Notes: generated from the sequence alone by a model not told the origin. A DNA stretch of 52,387 bases from Methylobacterium sp. J-030 (GCF_022829545.1 NZ_JAKSYM010000260.1:1-52387); one strand, 5' to 3'. Shown: positions 41,630-49,880, numbered from the stretch's first letter. Numbers and translations are program-made.

Positions 41630-43190
41630 CGGCGACGGGTCCTTTCGGCGGTCCGACCCTGCGCATCAGCGGGACGAGGGCGGTGGCGAGGGCGAAGCAG
41701 GCGGCGATGACCACGAAGGCGTCGGCGTAGGTCATGGTCTGCGCCTCCCGGTAGGTCAGCGACCAGAGCTGCCTGAGCGCCGCCGCGTGCCCGTGGGCCG
41801 GGTCCCCGGCGAAGCTGGTCGCCATCCGCGCTTCCATCCCGCGCAGGCTCGCGCGCATCGCCAGGTTGGCCGGGTTGAGGTGCTCGGCGAGCCGGAGGAA
41901 ATGCAGGTTGGTGCGGTCGTTGAGGAGCGTCGCGCAGGCCGCGATGCCGATGGCGCCGCCCAAGTTGCGCATCAGGTTGAACAGGCCGGAGGCGAGCTTC
42001 AGCTTGGCCGGGGCGAGGCCGCCGAGCGTCAGCGTCACCGTCGGCGCCACGGCGAATTGCTGCGCGAAGCCCCGCATCGCCTGCGGCCAGAGCAGCTCGC
42101 GCCAGCCCCAGTCGTGGGTGATCGGCGTGAACGACCACATGCTCACGCCGAACAGGCCGAGCCCGAACATCATCAGCCAGCGCAGGTCCACGCGCCAGGC
42201 GAGGATCGCGTAGACCGGGATCGCCATCACCTGAAACACGCCGGTCGAGAACACGGCGAGCCCGATCTGCAGGGCCGAGAAGCCGCGCACCCGGCCGAGG
42301 AACAGCGGCGTCAGGTAGATCGTGGCGAAGATGCCGATGCCGGTGACGAAGGAGAACAGGCAGCCCAGCGCGAAGTTGCGGCTCTTCAGGGCCGTGAGAT
42401 CGACGATCGGGTGGGCGTAGGTCAGGCTGCGCCAGAGGAAGCCGAGCCCGGCCAGTCCCGAGATCCACGCCGTGGTGCGGATCGTGGCATCCTCGGTCCA
42501 GTTCCAGCGCGGCCCCTCTTCCAGGGTGTATTCGAGGCAGCCGAGGAACAGCGCCATCAGGGCGATGCCGAGCCAGTCGGCGGTCCTGATGAGGGCCGGC
42601 TCGGGCTCGTCGACCCGCACCATCAGCGGCACCACGATCGCGACGAAGATCCCCGGCGCGAGGTTCACGAAGAACAGCCAGTGCCAGGAGTAATTGTCGG
42701 TGATCCAGCCGCCCACCGTCGGCCCCAGTGTCGGGGCCAGCGAGGAGAGCGCCCCGATGGTCGCGGCGGCCACCACCATCTTCTTCCCGGGGAAGAACGC
42801 GAAGGCCGTGGTGAACACGGTCGGGATCATCGAGCCGCCCAGAAAGCCCTGGAGCGCCCGGAAGGCGATCATGCTCTCGATGTCCCAGGCCCAGCCGCAG
42901 AGCAGGCTGGTGGCGGTGAAGCCGGCCGCCGAGACGCAGAACAGCCAGCGGGTCGACATCACCCGGGCTAGGAAACCCGACAGCGGGATCACGATGATCT
43001 CGGCGATGAGGTAGCTGGTCTGCACCCAGGCGACCTCGTCGGGGCTCGCCGAGAGGCCGCCGCCGATCTCCTTGAGGGAGGCCGAGACGATCTGGATGTC
43101 GAGGAGCGCGATGAAGAAGCCGACGCACATCACCGCGAAGGCGAAGACCTTCTGCGTCTCGCTCAGCGGCGTGCGGCCGGCGGCGCTCAC
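41619..43190 (-). CDS. DHA2-type MFS drug transporter, EmrB-like
   Basis: A 523-residue, 14-segment drug:H+ antiporter. Signatures are FIALLDIQIVSASLKEIGGGLSASPDEVAWVQTSYLIAEIIVIPLSGFLARV (motif D2/TM1-2), GFLGGSMIPTVFT and the antiporter motif APTLGPTVGGWI. The start is a GTG at 43190 overlapping the EmrA-like stop (GTGA). A longer in-frame extension to 44201 is only an antisense-like shadow of the upstream gene and is rejected. With the HlyD-type protein it forms an EmrAB-style tripartite pump exporting uncouplers, organic acids or antibiotics through a TolC-type channel. Confidence 0.93.
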   Translation of the reverse strand: MSAAGRTPLSETQKVFAFAVMCVGFFIALLDIQIVSASLKEIGGGLSASPDEVAWVQTSYLIAEIIVIPLSGFLARVMSTRWLFCVSAAGFTATSLLCGWAWDIESMIAFRALQGFLGGSMIPTVFTTAFAFFPGKKMVVAAATIGALSSLAPTLGPTVGGWITDNYSWHWLFFVNLAPGIFVAIVVPLMVRVDEPEPALIRTADWLGIALMALFLGCLEYTLEEGPRWNWTEDATIRTTAWISGLAGLGFLWRSLTYAHPIVDLTALKSRNFALGCLFSFVTGIGIFATIYLTPLFLGRVRGFSALQIGLAVFSTGVFQVMAIPVYAILAWRVDLRWLMMFGLGLFGVSMWSFTPITHDWGWRELLWPQAMRGFAQQFAVAPTVTLTLGGLAPAKLKLASGLFNLMRNLGGAIGIAACATLLNDRTNLHFLRLAEHLNPANLAMRASLRGMEARMATSFAGDPAHGHAAALRQLWSLTYREAQTMTYADAFVVIAACFALATALVPLMRRVGPPKGPVADAH

Positions 43191-44353
43191 CGGATCAGCG
43201 CCCCGACGACGACGGAATCGCCCGGCGTGGGCGCGTCGCCCTCCGGCGCGCCGCCCCGGCGGTCGACCGAGGCGATCACCGACAGGCCCGGGCGCAGGCG
43301 CCCGAGGCGCCCGCCCGCGCCGTCGAGCCGGATCCGCACGGGCACCCGCTGGACGATCTTGGTGAAGTTGCCGGTGGCGTTCTCGGGCGGCAGCACGCTG
43401 AACTGCGCGCCGGTCGCCGGGGCGAGGCTCTCGACATGGCCCGTGAAGGTCTCGCCCGGCAGCACGTCCGCCACGATGCCGACGCTCTGGCCCGGACGCA
43501 TGGCGGCGAGCTGGCTCTCCTTGAAGTTCGCGTCGACCCAGAGGCCGTCCGTCGGCACGAGGGCGATCAGCCCGGCGCCGGGCGTGGCGTAGGAGCCCGT
43601 CCGCGCGCTCCGGTTGCCGACCACGCCGTCGGCCGGCGCGCGGATCTCCGTGTAGCCGAGGTTGAGCCGGGCCGCGTCGCGCTCGGCCACGGCCTGCGCG
43701 CGGGCGGCCTCGGCCTGCCGGCTCCGCGTGTCGATGACGGCGATCTGCCGCTCGGCGGCCTCGAGGCTCGCCCGGGCCTTGGCGACGGCGGAGACGGCCT
43801 TCTTGTCGTCCGCATCGGCCTGCTGGAAGCGCTGCTCGGAGGCGTAGCTCTTGGCCGAGAGCTGGCGGTAGCGGTCGACGTCGAACCGGGTGCGGGCGGC
43901 CTCGGCCTCGACCCCGGCCAGCTCGGCGCGGTTCTGCGCGATCACCGCTTCCTGCAGGCGCCGCGTGGCGGCGAGGTTGAGGAGCGTGGCGTCCTGGCCC
44001 GCCACCGATGCGTCCGCCTTCGCCAGCGCCGCGCGGTAATCCCGGTCGTCGAGGCGGATGAGGAGATCGCCGGTCCGGACGCGCTGGTTGTCCCGGACCA
44101 GCACCTCGGCGACGAAACCGGAGACGCGCGGCGCGATCACCGTGACGTCGCCGCCGACATAGGCGTCGTCGGTGCTCTCGATGAACCGGCCGGTCTCCCA
44201 CCAGTACCGGCCGTAGAGGCCGCCGCCGGCCAGGGCCAGGAGGGCGAGGCCCGAGAGGGCAGCCCGCTTGCGCGTCAGGCGCTGTTTCGGAGCCGCGAGG
44301 CCCTCCCTGCCGTCGCCCCCTACAAACGCATCGGCTGTCGCGGCCTCGCCCAT
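43187..44353 (-). CDS. HlyD/EmrA-like membrane fusion protein
   Basis: A 388-residue periplasmic adaptor with an N-terminal membrane anchor (AALSGLALLALAGGGLYGRYW). Then come TDDAYVGGDVTVIAPRVSGFVAEVLVRDNQRVRTGDLL (first lipoyl half), a long coiled coil (ATLLNLAATRRLQEAVI onwards to KARASLEAAERQIAVID) and LGYTEIRAPADGVVGN (second half). This layout is that of EmrA. The ATG at 44353 has GGGAGG upstream. Its stop overlaps the EmrB-like start, giving co-translation of the pair. It follows the HxlR gene by only 16 bases. Confidence 0.93.
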   Translation of the reverse strand: MGEAATADAFVGGDGREGLAAPKQRLTRKRAALSGLALLALAGGGLYGRYWWETGRFIESTDDAYVGGDVTVIAPRVSGFVAEVLVRDNQRVRTGDLLIRLDDRDYRAALAKADASVAGQDATLLNLAATRRLQEAVIAQNRAELAGVEAEAARTRFDVDRYRQLSAKSYASEQRFQQADADDKKAVSAVAKARASLEAAERQIAVIDTRSRQAEAARAQAVAERDAARLNLGYTEIRAPADGVVGNRSARTGSYATPGAGLIALVPTDGLWVDANFKESQLAAMRPGQSVGIVADVLPGETFTGHVESLAPATGAQFSVLPPENATGNFTKIVQRVPVRIRLDGAGGRLGRLRPGLSVIASVDRRGGAPEGDAPTPGDSVVVGALIR

Positions 44354-44369
44354 TCCCGTGCCTCCCGTA

Positions 44370-44855
44370 TCAGATCGTGGTCTTGCGCTCGAAGCGGTGC
44401 CGGAGCCTGTCGTTGGCGGCCGGACCGGCCGTCACGCGGACCCCCTCCTCCAGAGGGCGCCCCGTCCGTCGGTCCACCACGACGGGATCGACGGGCAGGC
44501 CTGTGGCCGGATCGGTCAGGATGACGCTCTCCCCCTCAGGGGCTAAATGCCTGTTGCCCCAGGCGAACAGCGTCCAGAGTACCGGCCGGAAATCCCGGCC
44601 CTTCTCCGTCAGGACGTATTCGTACCGGGGTGGCCGCTCCTGATAGGGCCGCCGCTCCAGAAGCCCGGCTTCGCACAGAGCCTTGAGCCGGCGCGTCAGC
44701 ATGTTTGGCGCGATGCCAAGGCTCTGCTCGAACTGATCGAACCGGGTCAGCCCGTAGAAGGCGTCCCGCAGGATGAGGATGCTCCACCACTCGCCGACCC
44801 GCTCCAAGGAGCGGGCGACGGGACAGGGCATCTGGTCGAAGGGCGTGCGCTGCAT
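44370..44855 (-). CDS. HxlR family transcriptional regulator
   Basis: A 161-residue HxlR (MarR-like winged helix) regulator: PFDQMPCPVARSLERVGEWWSILILRDAFYGLTRFDQFEQSLG, then PNMLTRRLKALCEAGLLERRPYQERPPRYEYVLTEKG. The conserved N-terminal Cys (MPC) is the redox-sensing position known in HypR/QorR-type members that react to quinones and aldehydes. I choose the ATG at 44855 because a 15-base palindrome lies 21 bases upstream. A longer frame from 44933, overlapping the SDR stop by ATGA, remains possible. It probably regulates itself, the SDR gene and the efflux genes in response to electrophiles. Confidence 0.9.
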   Translation of the reverse strand: MQRTPFDQMPCPVARSLERVGEWWSILILRDAFYGLTRFDQFEQSLGIAPNMLTRRLKALCEAGLLERRPYQERPPRYEYVLTEKGRDFRPVLWTLFAWGNRHLAPEGESVILTDPATGLPVDPVVVDRRTGRPLEEGVRVTAGPAANDRLRHRFERKTTI

Positions 44856-44876
44856 CAGATCATCATGGCCGAGTCG

Positions 44877-44891
44877 CTTGCATGATGCAAG
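44877..44891. promoter_or_regulatory. Palindromic operator upstream of hxlR
   Basis: CTTGCATGATGCAAG is a perfect inverted repeat (CTTGCA-TGA-TGCAAG). It sits 21 bases before the preferred hxlR start and just after the SDR stop. Sites of this ACTTGCA-type symmetry are typical of HxlR/QorR family operators. The role is inferred from position. Confidence 0.6.
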
Positions 44892-44929
44892 TAACTCGGC
44901 GTGAAAGGACGCGACGCCCTGGTTCCGTG

Positions 44930-45718
44930 TCATGCGGAGGCGCGGTAGCGTTCCGCGGCATGGGACTGGGCGAAATTCGGGACCATCGTGATCCGCGCCG
45001 CCTCGAACGCCTGCCACAGGCCGGCATCGGGAAGGGGCGGGATCGTCACGTCCTCGTGGCGGTCGAAGCCCTGGAGTGCTGCATCGACGAGTTCGCCAAC
45101 CTCCATCACGCCCTGCAGGGCATTCACGTCCCGCCCGGAGCGCTCCCAGATTTCGGTTCGGGTTGCCGCCGGCAGGACGGCCTGAACGTAGACGCCCTTC
45201 GGACCGAGCTCGCGCTGAAGCCCCTGGCTCAAGAACAGCACGTAGGATTTGGTCGCCCCGTACACCGCCATGCCGAATTCGGGAGCAAGGCCGACGACGG
45301 ACCCGATATTCACGATGCACCCCGACCCCGCCTGGACGAAGCGCGGCGCGACGGCGCTCGCGAGTCGCGTCGGCGCAGTGACGTTGAGCGCGACGAGCGC
45401 CGCCGCTGCCGCCGGATCCTGATCCAGAAATCCTCCGTGGCCGGCAGCGCCGGCATTGTTCACCAGCACGCCGATGCGCGCGTCCTCCCGGAGCCGTGCC
45501 TCGACCCGCAGAAGATCGGCCTCGACCGTGAGATCGGCCGGGAGCACATCGATGGTGACGCCCATCTCCGAGCGCAGCCGGTCCGCCAACGCAGTGAGAC
45601 GTGCTTTGTCCCGCGCGACGAGGACGAGGTCGTACCCGCGGCGGGCAAAACGATCAGCATAGGTGGCGCCGATGCCGGAGGAGGCGCCGGTGATCAGGAC
45701 GGTGGACGTATCGCTCAT
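44930..45718 (-). CDS. Short-chain dehydrogenase/reductase (classical SDR)
   Basis: A 262-residue NAD(P)-dependent SDR. VLITGASSGIGATYADRFARRG is the TGxxxGxG cofactor motif, LVNNAGAAGHGG the NNAG strand. The catalytic Ser-Tyr-Lys triad lies in IGSVVGLAPEFGMAVYGATKSYV (Y-x3-K). The start at 45718 (MSDTSTVL) follows TGGGA; an ATG at 45733 is an alternative. It lies upstream of hxlR on the same strand and faces a decayed TetR gene across a perfect operator-like palindrome. It may detoxify a reactive carbonyl sensed by HxlR. Substrate unknown. Confidence 0.9.
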   Translation of the reverse strand: MSDTSTVLITGASSGIGATYADRFARRGYDLVLVARDKARLTALADRLRSEMGVTIDVLPADLTVEADLLRVEARLREDARIGVLVNNAGAAGHGGFLDQDPAAAAALVALNVTAPTRLASAVAPRFVQAGSGCIVNIGSVVGLAPEFGMAVYGATKSYVLFLSQGLQRELGPKGVYVQAVLPAATRTEIWERSGRDVNALQGVMEVGELVDAALQGFDRHEDVTIPPLPDAGLWQAFEAARITMVPNFAQSHAAERYRASA

Positions 45719-45740
45719 GGTCGGAAGTCCCATCTGCTAA

Positions 45741-45758
45741 ACATGATTGTCATCATGT
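45741..45758. promoter_or_regulatory. TetR-type operator in the SDR promoter
   Basis: ACATGATTGTCATCATGT is a perfect inverted repeat with 7-bp arms and a 4-base spacer, 23 bases upstream of the preferred SDR start. This form is typical of TetR operators in divergent tetR-SDR pairs. The matching TetR gene on the other side is now broken, so the operator may be unoccupied or served by another TetR protein. The symmetry is direct; the binder is inferred. Confidence 0.65.
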
Positions 45759-45783
45759 ATTTTTGAGATGGTGAGCATCATGA

Positions 45784-46243
45784 TTGCGGTCAAGGCGAAT
45801 TTCGTGGGCGTGGGTGAGATTACGCACATTGAGGTCGCCGGGAATAAGGTGCGGAGAACCACCGGAGGATCCTTGGGCGGCGGGCCGTCTGCGCCGCGAG
45901 CGCGGCTTCGAGGCCGTGAAGCGTCGCGGCGGCGATGAAGGCTGCCCGGCTCACCACGGCGACTTCTACAGATGCTTCGCCTCGAAGAACGATCTGATCG
46001 CCGCCCAGCTGGCCGAACTCGTAGTGGTGCCTCCGTCGTTCCCCTTGATCCTGATGTTAAGCTGCGCACGACCTGACACCGTCATACCAAGTCGCCAGGG
46101 CAAGCGGCTACCTGGCCACCACCCTCGGGGCGGAGGCGATCCGGCAGGCTCCGCAGACTCGCGCGACGATAACCAAGTTCCTGCGCCGGCAAAATAAAAT
46201 TCTTGCGGAGCCGCGTCTCCGGTTCGAAGCTGGTCTGAGGTGA
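45784..46243 (+). pseudogene. Decayed TetR family regulator
   Basis: The plus strand keeps recognisable TetR pieces in shifted frames. AAGRLRRERGFEAV is followed, one base out of frame, by SVAAAMKAARLT, then back in frame by HGDFYRCFASKNDLIAAQLAEL. An extra A near 45920 and a missing C near 45954 explain both shifts. After an unrelated stretch, another frame gives GYLATTLGAEAIRQAPQTRATITKFL to a TGA at 46241-46243, the equivalent of the CPLAALANDVAR block in the intact TetR at 38037. The middle is therefore deleted or scrambled. It was probably the divergent repressor of the SDR gene. The 5' limit is uncertain. Confidence 0.7.
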
Positions 46244-46639
46244 GGGCGCAACCTAACAGTATCTCGAAACTATTGTCTGCTTCCGGGAGCGCTGAGATCC
46301 TATCGTGCCGTCCGCAATGGGCGATTTGCAGAATGTCTGCTTGCGGGCAGCGCCTCAACTTTCTCAATCCGCCCTGAGCCACCGTTGTCGGCGGCCGGCA
46401 AAGCTAGAGGCCTTGCCGAACAGTATGCACATTCGCGTTAGATCAGGCTTCGGCCGCCGCAGCGGCGTTCGGGTGTAGCAAGGCCATCTCCATCGCGCCG
46501 GCGCATCAGCAGCGGCAGATCGGGCCAATCGCGCCACTGTAGGGTAAACTCGCCGTGATGAACGGTTCCCAGCGACGTCCAGCTTGCAAAACCATCGTAC
46601 GGAACACCTGGTCATCACCCGCAGGCGTCGCATACGGGT

Positions 46640-46712
46640 GGTTTTCTGCCGGGCCGGTTTCGGGCGACTGCGCGGTGAAGCCGACATCGCCGTCGCGCTT
46701 ACTCCCGACCCC
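46640..46712. repeat. Dispersed intergenic repeat, family 2, copy A
   Basis: Starts GGTTTTCTGCCGGG and includes GTTTCGGGC and GAAGCCGACATCGCC. It aligns without gaps to 49881-49953, with the most exact part being GAAGCCGACATCGCC. It lies upstream of the HD-GYP gene in one case and upstream of the VOC gene in the other. Confidence 0.6.
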
Positions 46713-46800
46713 TTGCGGATGCTGGAAACGCCCGCTTGGGGCTGGATAGCGAGGGAGAGGCAGCGCAACGCTTTGCTTAGGTTCTTCCGTCAGTCTTACC

Positions 46801-46822
46801 GCCTTATAGAGGCCTATAAGGC
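46801..46822. promoter_or_regulatory. 22-base palindrome upstream of the HD-GYP gene
   Basis: GCCTTATA (46801-46808) and TATAAGGC (46815-46822) are perfect complements around GAGGCC. It ends 28 bases before the likely GTG start. It may be an operator or a 5'-UTR hairpin; its AT-rich arms suit a protein-binding site. Confidence 0.5.
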
Positions 46823-46850
46823 AAGAAACTGGGCAAAAACGGTGCAGATC

Positions 46851-48221
46851 GTGACGGTCAGGGAAGAGGAAGCCAGGACAATCCATCTATCGGAGGTGCT
46901 CGGCGCCCTGAGCCACGCCCTCGACCTGACGGAAGGTCAGCCGGTCGGGCATTGCGTGCGTGCGACCTGGATCGGCGTTCACATCGGCCGGGAGATGGGC
47001 CTGTCGGACTCGCAGCTCTGGGAACTCTACCACACGGTGATGCTGAAGGACCTTGGTTGCTCCAGCAACGCCGCGCGCATCTGCGAACTCTACCTATCCG
47101 ACGATCTCAGCTTCAAACGTGACTTCAAGACGGTTAGCGACAGCTTGCCGAAGGTGCTCGGCTTCGTGTTCGCCCATACGGGCCTCAAGGCCGGTCTGGC
47201 CGAACGCTTCCGCGCCGTGCTCAACATCCTGCAGAACGGCGGCGCGATCGTCGACGACCTCATCCAGACGCGATGCCAACGTGGTGCACAGATCGCCCGT
47301 CAGCTTCGCTTTCCGGTGAGCGTCTGCGAAGCCATCCACGCCCTGGACGAGCACTGGAACGGCAACGGTCGGCCGGACCGTCTCGCTGGTCCCGCGATCC
47401 CGCTCTTCGCACGCGTCGCGCTGCTCGCCCAGGTCGTGGACGTCTTCCACACCGCAGCCGGTCCCGCAGCCGCGATTGCCGAGGTGCGGGCGCGCTCGGG
47501 CACTTGGTTCGATCCTGAGGTCGTCGCCTGCTTCGAGGCAATCGCTTCCAAACCCGAATTCTGGGACACCTTGACCTCAGATGCGGTCGAGGCGGCGGTG
47601 TTCGCGTTGGCGCCGGACAGCCCGATCATCGTGGACGAGGATTACCTCGACGACATCGCCCGTGCTTTCGCACAGATCATCGATGCCAAGAGCCCGTTCA
47701 CCTCCGGTCACTCCGAGCGCGTCGCGGTCTACGCCGATATGATCGCGGCGGAACTCGGCTATTCGTTGGAGCGACGTCGCTGGCTGAAGCGTGCCGCGCT
47801 CCTCCACGATGTCGGGAAACTCGGTGTTTCGAACGCCATCCTCGACAAGAACGGCAAGTTGAACGATGCGGAGTGGCGCGATATGCGCAACCACGCAGCT
47901 CTGTCGGAGACCATCCTGACCCGCGTCGCTGTGTTCCACGAGATGGCCAGCATCGGTGGCGGTCACCATGAGCGGTTGGACGGCCGAGGCTATCCGCGTG
48001 GGTTGAGTGGTGATGCGATCGCACCCGAGACCCGCATCGTCTCCGTGGCCGACGTCTTCGACGCGCTGACCGCCGACCGACCCTATCGATCAGCCATGTC
48101 GCTTGAGAAGGCGCTGGGCATCATGCGTGCGGACCTCGGCACAGCATTCGACCCGGCCTGCTTCGCGGCATTGGAGCGGGCGCTCGCCTCGATCCAGGGA
48201 GACCTTGCCCGGGCGGCTTGA
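46851..48221 (+). CDS. HD-GYP domain protein (cyclic di-GMP phosphodiesterase-like)
   Basis: About 456 residues with two HD-like halves. The N-terminal half (HLSEVLGALSHALDLTEGQPVGHCVRATWIGVHIG, then HTVMLKDLGCSSNAARICELY) is degenerate: the metal HD pair is replaced by KD. The C-terminal half is canonical: SGHSERVAVYADMIAAELG, LLHDVGKLGVSNAIL (HD near residue 317) and GGGHHERLDGRGYPRGL (GYP near 372). Such proteins hydrolyse cyclic di-GMP to pGpG or GMP and control motility and biofilm; no sensory domain is attached. The start is uncertain: a GTG at 46851 is chosen because upstream sequence belongs to an intergenic repeat. Confidence 0.88.
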   Translation: MTVREEEARTIHLSEVLGALSHALDLTEGQPVGHCVRATWIGVHIGREMGLSDSQLWELYHTVMLKDLGCSSNAARICELYLSDDLSFKRDFKTVSDSLPKVLGFVFAHTGLKAGLAERFRAVLNILQNGGAIVDDLIQTRCQRGAQIARQLRFPVSVCEAIHALDEHWNGNGRPDRLAGPAIPLFARVALLAQVVDVFHTAAGPAAAIAEVRARSGTWFDPEVVACFEAIASKPEFWDTLTSDAVEAAVFALAPDSPIIVDEDYLDDIARAFAQIIDAKSPFTSGHSERVAVYADMIAAELGYSLERRRWLKRAALLHDVGKLGVSNAILDKNGKLNDAEWRDMRNHAALSETILTRVAVFHEMASIGGGHHERLDGRGYPRGLSGDAIAPETRIVSVADVFDALTADRPYRSAMSLEKALGIMRADLGTAFDPACFAALERALASIQGDLARAA

Positions 48222-48577
48222 AACGAGCTCCGGCAAATCCTCTGACTACCGGACCCATGCCCGCGCACTGGCCGCGTCGTCCGCCTCGCCGCGACGCGAT
48301 GGCTTCCCCGCCATCACAACGACCACCCTGCTCCCCAGCCATCCGTAGGCCGGCGAATTCATGGCCCAACACATCAGTGCATCCAAGAGGCGAATCGACA
48401 TGTGTCTAGTACCCTCATCCCTGTTGCCGTCATAAGCGCAGATGGCTGATGACGCCTTAATCTCTTCTAGCACCCGTGAATGCATCACACCGCAGCTGAC
48501 ATCGATCTCTCGATTGATGGCGCGCGATACAAGCAAAAACACATCTTGAAATTGCAATTTATTTTCGATCCGCGCAG
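48222..48577. other. Intergenic region, AT-rich, without a clear gene
   Basis: This region contains a minus-strand open frame (48246-48623, about 125 codons, including INREIDVSCGVMHSRVLEEIK) with no recognisable family. It overlaps the 3' end of the cupredoxin gene by about 45 bases. I do not call it as a gene. GC content falls from about 48400 onward. Confidence 0.4.
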
Positions 48578-48937
48578 TTACTGGACGTGAAGGGTTAGCT
48601 TCATCTTCGGATGGATCCCACACTGTATGACGAAATCGCCAGCGTCTTTAAGGATCAGGGTCGCCTGTCTGCCGGGTTCCTGATCGCCGGCATCGAAGGC
48701 GAACCGATCAGCCTCGATGAAGGCGTGATGCACGGCGTTCTCGTCGCCGTTGATGAGGGTGATCGTATCCCCCCGGTGCAGGAAAAGGTCACCGGGATCA
48801 TAGTGCCGTCCCTTCTGCAGCACGATTCGGATAGCGCCAGACAGGTGGGCTTGCGCGGGACCGAGCGCGAGTAAGGCGGCCGATAGCACAAGGGTCCCAG
48901 CCAACAGGGACCGGTATCGAAGATTGCAATTTGTCAC
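48578..48937 (-). CDS. Periplasmic cupredoxin-like (plastocyanin/methylamine-utilisation type) protein
   Basis: A 119-residue protein with a signal peptide (SLLAGTLVLSAALLALGPAQA) and one cupredoxin fold. The type-1 copper ligands appear as a His in ENAVHHAF and the C-terminal loop CGIHPKMKL, giving Cys-x2-His-x2-Met. The short ligand loop and GDTITLINGDENAVHHAF resemble the small plastocyanin-like proteins found near methylamine or copper genes. It should carry electrons or copper in the periplasm. The GTG start at 48937 is preceded by AGG. No oxidase or cytochrome partner is adjacent. Confidence 0.85.
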   Translation of the reverse strand: MTNCNLRYRSLLAGTLVLSAALLALGPAQAHLSGAIRIVLQKGRHYDPGDLFLHRGDTITLINGDENAVHHAFIEADRFAFDAGDQEPGRQATLILKDAGDFVIQCGIHPKMKLTLHVQ

Positions 48938-49337
48938 CGATACAACCTATATGAACGATCGAGGTTGCTTCATCACTAGTATTTCCGGATGACTGACCCT
49001 CTAACCAAAATGGTTATGGAAGAATATGATGGGTTATAGTTGGTCGCCGCGCTCAGGAATGCGTGGCATTTGCATACCCGGTTTTAGCGATCGGTTTACC
49101 TACGTCCATTGCACGTCCCGCCATGCCGGACCAAATGATTCGGACAGTCGACGGATGACTGCTTCCTGGAGACGCTGACGGCAGGCCAAACGACTGGTGC
49201 GGGTCGATAGGGGGCCGTCCGCTTTTCCAAGCAATTTTCTCCGAAGTAGATCGTCAGCTTTCGGCCAGCAACTGCCACCACGAAGCGCCCGCCTGAACGT
49301 CTCAGATGGGTGGAAAGCGGACCCTTGCCCTGCGGGA
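48938..49337. other. AT-rich intergenic region
   Basis: No coding frame with family features is seen over 400 bases. The part at 49250-49335 contains GCTTTCGGCCAGCAA and GGGTGGAAAGCGGACC, which are echoed near 49900 and 50015 and look like worn members of repeat family 2. Nothing else is recognisable. Confidence 0.45.
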
Positions 49338-49811
49338 TCAGTGACCCTGAGATGCCGCTGGCGGCTGCATGAACTCGATCGTCGCACCGTCAGGGCCAAC
49401 GGCGTAGATCACCCGCGTTCCAGCCCGTGCACCGCTCGCGATCGGCTGCGGCGTGCCTTGCACCTTCCAGCCGTAGACGGCGATCCGCACGAGGAGCGCG
49501 TCGATGTCATCGACCACGAGGGCCAGGTGCGCGAAGCCCGGGTCGAACGGCTTGGCTGGCACGCTTGGTCGGTCCGAACCCTGATACTCCAGGAGTTCGA
49601 TGGTCTGCCCCGCCAGCGAAACGATCGCCAAGCGCACCTTCGCCCCATGTGCTCCGGTCACCTGACCAAGGAACTCGCCCCCCATCTCGCCCGTCCGCAC
49701 GAGCTGCGCGCCGAGCCCATCGACCCAGAACCGAAGCGCATCATCGAGGACGGCGACCGCGAAGCCGACATGGTCGGCACGCTGCACCTGGATGTTCACG
49801 TGATCCGTCAT
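49338..49811 (-). CDS. VOC family (glyoxalase/bleomycin-resistance-like) protein
   Basis: A 157-residue vicinal-oxygen-chelate protein with two paired beta-alpha-beta-beta-beta modules. The first has VQRADHVGFAVAVLDDALRFWVDGLGAQLV (His ligand near residue 14) and TIELLEYQ; the second has FAHLALVVDDIDALLVRIAVYGWKVQG and TIEFMQPP. The His/Glu pattern matches methylmalonyl-CoA-epimerase or lactoylglutathione-lyase-type members (H...E, H...E). The ATG at 49811 is preferred to an upstream in-frame start at 49928. No neighbour points to a substrate; epimerase, lyase or resistance roles are all open. Confidence 0.85.
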   Translation of the reverse strand: MTDHVNIQVQRADHVGFAVAVLDDALRFWVDGLGAQLVRTGEMGGEFLGQVTGAHGAKVRLAIVSLAGQTIELLEYQGSDRPSVPAKPFDPGFAHLALVVDDIDALLVRIAVYGWKVQGTPQPIASGARAGTRVIYAVGPDGATIEFMQPPAASQGH

Positions 49812-49880
49812 ACGAGCCGTCCTACCGGCAAACGGGACGGGCGTCTGCAATGCGTCGGAAGCCGTATGGCTGCTCGGGGT

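Larger units (their letters stand above)
46244..46850. other. AT-richer intergenic region with repeat and palindrome
   Basis: No gene is evident. Bases 46640-46712 match a second repeat at 49881-49953, and a 22-base palindrome lies at 46801-46822. The HD-GYP frame is open back to 46584, but the presence of the intergenic repeat within it argues that this part is not translated. Confidence 0.5.

Noticed and set aside
43191..44201. Long N-terminal extension of the EmrB-like frame
   Set aside because: It is an Arg/Gly-rich shadow of the EmrA-like gene; the GTG at 43190 fits the family start and overlaps the EmrA stop.
46584..46850. N-terminal extension of the HD-GYP frame
   Set aside because: It includes repeat family 2 sequence and the 22-base palindrome, and has no similarity to HD-GYP proteins.
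48246..48623. Minus-strand 125-codon open frame
   Set aside because: No family features, it overlaps the end of the cupredoxin gene, and codon use is unlike the neighbours; left as unassigned.
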